64,000 bases of DNA, taken from positions 744,001 to 808,000 of the forward strand of contig NZ_SLYW01000003.1 in the NCBI RefSeq assembly GCF_004343585.1, given 5' to 3'. This DNA comes from Neorhizobium sp. JUb45 (lineage in GTDB: Bacteria; Pseudomonadota; Alphaproteobacteria; Rhizobiales; Rhizobiaceae). Shown in pieces: positions 62,040-64,000 of this stretch (the stretch's first letter is position 1; the number at the start of each line of letters is the position of its first letter). The notes under the pieces are model-generated. The model had not been told where the DNA came from, searched no databases, and saw only the letters and a list, made by a program, of their open reading frames with translations. The position numbers were made by a program, and so were the translations under genes.

Positions 62040-64000
62040 GCGGTGGCAACGCTCTTCACGGCTTCTTGTTCAACGATCTTGGGCGCATCGGCCTGAATGG
62101 CCGTCAGTGCGATCGTGAAGACGATGTCATCGACAAGTGCGCCGCGCGACAGGTCGTTGACCGGCTTGCGCAGACCCTGGAGCATCGGGCCGACCGAAAC
62201 CACGTCGGCAGAACGCTGCACGGCCTTGTAGGTCGTATTGCCGGTGTTGAGATCGGGGAAGACGAACACGTTGGCGCGACCGGCGACCGGGCTTTCTGGT
62301 GCCTTCGAGCGGCCGACGCTTTCGACACTTGCCGCATCGTACTGGATCGGCCCGTCGATCAGCAGGTCGGGGTTCTTGGCGCGGGCGATCTGGGTGGCCT
62401 CACGCACCTTGTCCACATCGCCACCGGTGCCGGAGACGCCGGTCGAATAGGAGATCATCGCCACCCTTGGATCGATGCCGAAGGCACGCGCGGTGTCGGA
62501 CGACTGAAGCGCGATTTCGGCCAGCTGTTCGGCCGTCGGGTTCGGGTTGATGGCGCAATCGCCGTAAACGAGAACCTGATCCGGCATCAGCATGAAGAAC
62601 ACGGAGGAGACGATGCTCTGGCCCGGTTCGGTCTTGATCAGCTGCAGGGCAGGGCGCACCGTGCTGGCGGTCGTGTGGATAGCGCCGGAGACGAGACCAT
62701 CGACTTCTCCCACGGCCAGCATCATCGTGCCGAGAACCACGGTGTCTTCCAGCTGCGCCATCGCCTGCGGAGGTGTCATGCCCTTGGATTTGCGAAGCTC
62801 CACCATGGCGTCAACATAGTTGGCGCGGATCGCCTGCGGATCGAGGATTTCCAGATCGTCCGGCAGGTCCAGCTTCTGGGCCTTGGCCATCGCATGAATG
62901 GTTTCGGGATTGCCGAGCAGCACGCAGCGAGCAATGCGCTTGCGGTGGCAAATGACGGCCGCCTGCAGGGTGCGGGGTTCCTCGCCTTCCGGCAGCACGA
63001 TGCGCTTGTTGGCGCGGCGGGAGAACTCGATCAGCTGATTGCGGAAGCGCGGCGGCGACAGGCGCAATTCGGATGGTGAGCCGATCTTCTGACGCAGCGA
63101 ACGGGTGTCGATATGTTCGGCAATGAACTCGATCACCTGTTCCATATGGCCGCCATCGTCGCGGCTGACATGGTAGCTCAGGTGCGACAGGCGTGATGCC
63201 GTGGCATAGGTGTCGTCCGGGGTCGACAGGATCGGCAACGTGGCCGGCCCGGAGGATGTGATCAGTTCGGCGACCGGCGGGGCGAGAAGCGCGCCGCAGG
63301 TCAAGAGCATGCCGGCGATCGGGATGCCGCGCATATGCGCCAGTGCCGTTGCCAGCGCGATATCGCTGCGGTCACCCGGCATCACCACCAGCGTCATAGG
63401 GCCAAGGCGATCGATGATATTTTCCACCGAGCGGGCGGCAACGACGATCTCGCCGACGCGGATGGCATCCAGATCGTCGCCCTGCTCGACCTTGAGGTCG
63501 AGCGAGGACACGATGTCCGACAGGCGTGGTGCGTTGAGGCTGGGGCGATAGGGGATCGCGCCGATCACCTCGCAATCGCCCATGTCGGCCGCGGCCAGCG
63601 CACCGGTGAGCGCCTGACGATTGGCGGTTTCAGGCAGCTTGTTGACGAGCAGACCTGCAAAATGGTGGTTCGCCTCACGCATGTACTGGCGGCGGGCAAG
63701 TGTGACGGCATCGGTGAGGCGCTTGCCGTCATTGTCGCTGCCGTTGACGACAGGCACGACTTCCGCGCCGAGGCTGCGGGCAATCTCGACATTGAGGCGC
63801 GGTGCAATCTGCAGGTCGGCGAAAGGGATCAGGCCCTCGACCACCACAACATCATGATCGGCGCGCAGCGCTTCCGTCATCGTGGCGACCTCTTCCAGCA
63901 GGAGGTCGAGTTCGCCCTTGCGCAGAAGGTCTTCCGCATAGGCGAAGGCAATCGGCTCCGGCGCTTCCGTCAGGCAAAGCGTGCGGGCGAAGTGGCTGGA
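62036..64000 (-). CDS. pta: Phosphate acetyltransferase (5' end outside window)
   Basis: The last 654 residues of a long-type Pta are present; the frame stays open to the window edge, so the start is missing. The N-terminal P-loop/BioD-like part (VVVVEGLIPFADLQIAPRLNVEIARSLGAEVVPVV) and DRTGG-like middle domain (RVGEIVVAARSVENII, MPGDRSDIALA) precede the catalytic PTA_PTB domain (RIVLPEGEEPRTLQAA, GEVDGLVSGAIHTTASTVRPALQ, MISYSTGVSGTGGDVDKV, GRANVFVFPDLNTGN). It interconverts acetyl-CoA and acetyl-phosphate. A partner acetate kinase or phosphoketolase probably lies upstream, outside the window. Confidence 0.95.
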   Translation of the reverse strand, partial: SSHFARTLCLTEAPEPIAFAYAEDLLRKGELDLLLEEVATMTEALRADHDVVVVEGLIPFADLQIAPRLNVEIARSLGAEVVPVVNGSDNDGKRLTDAVTLARRQYMREANHHFAGLLVNKLPETANRQALTGALAAADMGDCEVIGAIPYRPSLNAPRLSDIVSSLDLKVEQGDDLDAIRVGEIVVAARSVENIIDRLGPMTLVVMPGDRSDIALATALAHMRGIPIAGMLLTCGALLAPPVAELITSSGPATLPILSTPDDTYATASRLSHLSYHVSRDDGGHMEQVIEFIAEHIDTRSLRQKIGSPSELRLSPPRFRNQLIEFSRRANKRIVLPEGEEPRTLQAAVICHRKRIARCVLLGNPETIHAMAKAQKLDLPDDLEILDPQAIRANYVDAMVELRKSKGMTPPQAMAQLEDTVVLGTMMLAVGEVDGLVSGAIHTTASTVRPALQLIKTEPGQSIVSSVFFMLMPDQVLVYGDCAINPNPTAEQLAEIALQSSDTARAFGIDPRVAMISYSTGVSGTGGDVDKVREATQIARAKNPDLLIDGPIQYDAASVESVGRSKAPESPVAGRANVFVFPDLNTGNTTYKAVQRSADVVSVGPMLQGLRKPVNDLSRGALVDDIVFTIALTAIQADAPKIVEQEAVKSVATA

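Noticed and set aside
1-64000. Mobile elements, integrases, toxin-antitoxin pairs, CRISPR, phage or defence genes, tRNA and rRNA
   Set aside because: I looked for transposase motifs, terminal repeats, regularly spaced repeats and tRNA-like segments and saw none; the window reads as ordinary metabolic and sensory operons.

Overview
This 64 kb window looks like chromosomal or chromid DNA from an alphaproteobacterium of the Rhizobiaceae (Agrobacterium/Rhizobium group). The basis is high-GC codon use, a ChvE/GguA/GguB-type sugar importer, a bacteriophytochrome with HWE-kinase partners, and many dense operons of ABC importers with catabolic enzymes. I see no rRNA, tRNA, CRISPR array, insertion sequence, phage gene or integrase. 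Both ends cut genes: a Gfo/Idh/MocA oxidoreductase on the left and pta on the right.

Layout. (a) 0.3-13.7 kb: a minus-strand unit encodes a polyamine-type ABC importer, an HpcH-type aldolase, a nitrilase-family hydrolase and an RraA-like protein, followed by a LysR regulator and a class II aldolase. Divergent from it, on the plus strand, are an SDR, an omega-aminotransferase, a hydroxylysine-kinase-like phosphotransferase and a PLP phospho-lyase-like aminotransferase. Together they suggest catabolism of an amino or amino-alcohol compound. (b) 13.7-21.4 kb: sensory genes, namely bacteriophytochrome + response regulator + receiver/HWE kinase, a soluble double-PAS chemoreceptor, a single-domain receiver, and a K+ channel-like protein with a zinc ribbon. 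(c) 21.4-35.0 kb: two divergent sugar units, ytfQRT-yjfF with a GntR/FadR regulator, and araD1 + L-arabinose dehydrogenase-like + L-arabinonate dehydratase-like + chvE-gguA-gguB. (d) 35-48.5 kb: an HWE/HisKA_2 sensor kinase, purU, glsA, a second HpcH-type aldolase, a flavin reductase, a threonine/serine dehydratase, a transmembrane chemoreceptor, an EmrAB-type pump with its MarR regulator, and three small proteins. (e) 48.5-64 kb: pflB-pflA, divergent from kdgK-kdgT-yhcH-kduI-kduD (uronate/pectin breakdown products), then a GntR regulator, a HypD-like deaminase, a DadA-like FAD oxidoreductase, an M24 peptidase, and focA-pta.

How the genes work together. The arabinose, hydroxyproline-like and uronate modules suit life on plant cell-wall material. 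The first two routes converge on alpha-ketoglutarate semialdehyde. pflBA, focA and pta would give formate and acetyl-phosphate metabolism under low oxygen. A perfect FNR/FixK-type box (TTGAT-N4-ATCAA) lies in the pflB-kdgK intergenic region.

I did not find a clearly unprecedented system. The most useful leads are the anaerobox shared by fermentation and uronate genes, the translationally coupled kinase/phospho-lyase pair beside an uncharacterised import and aldolase cluster, the compact phytochrome relay, and repeated strong stem-loops placed just after substrate-binding-protein genes and between pflB and pflA. All functions are read by eye from sequence; no database search was run.
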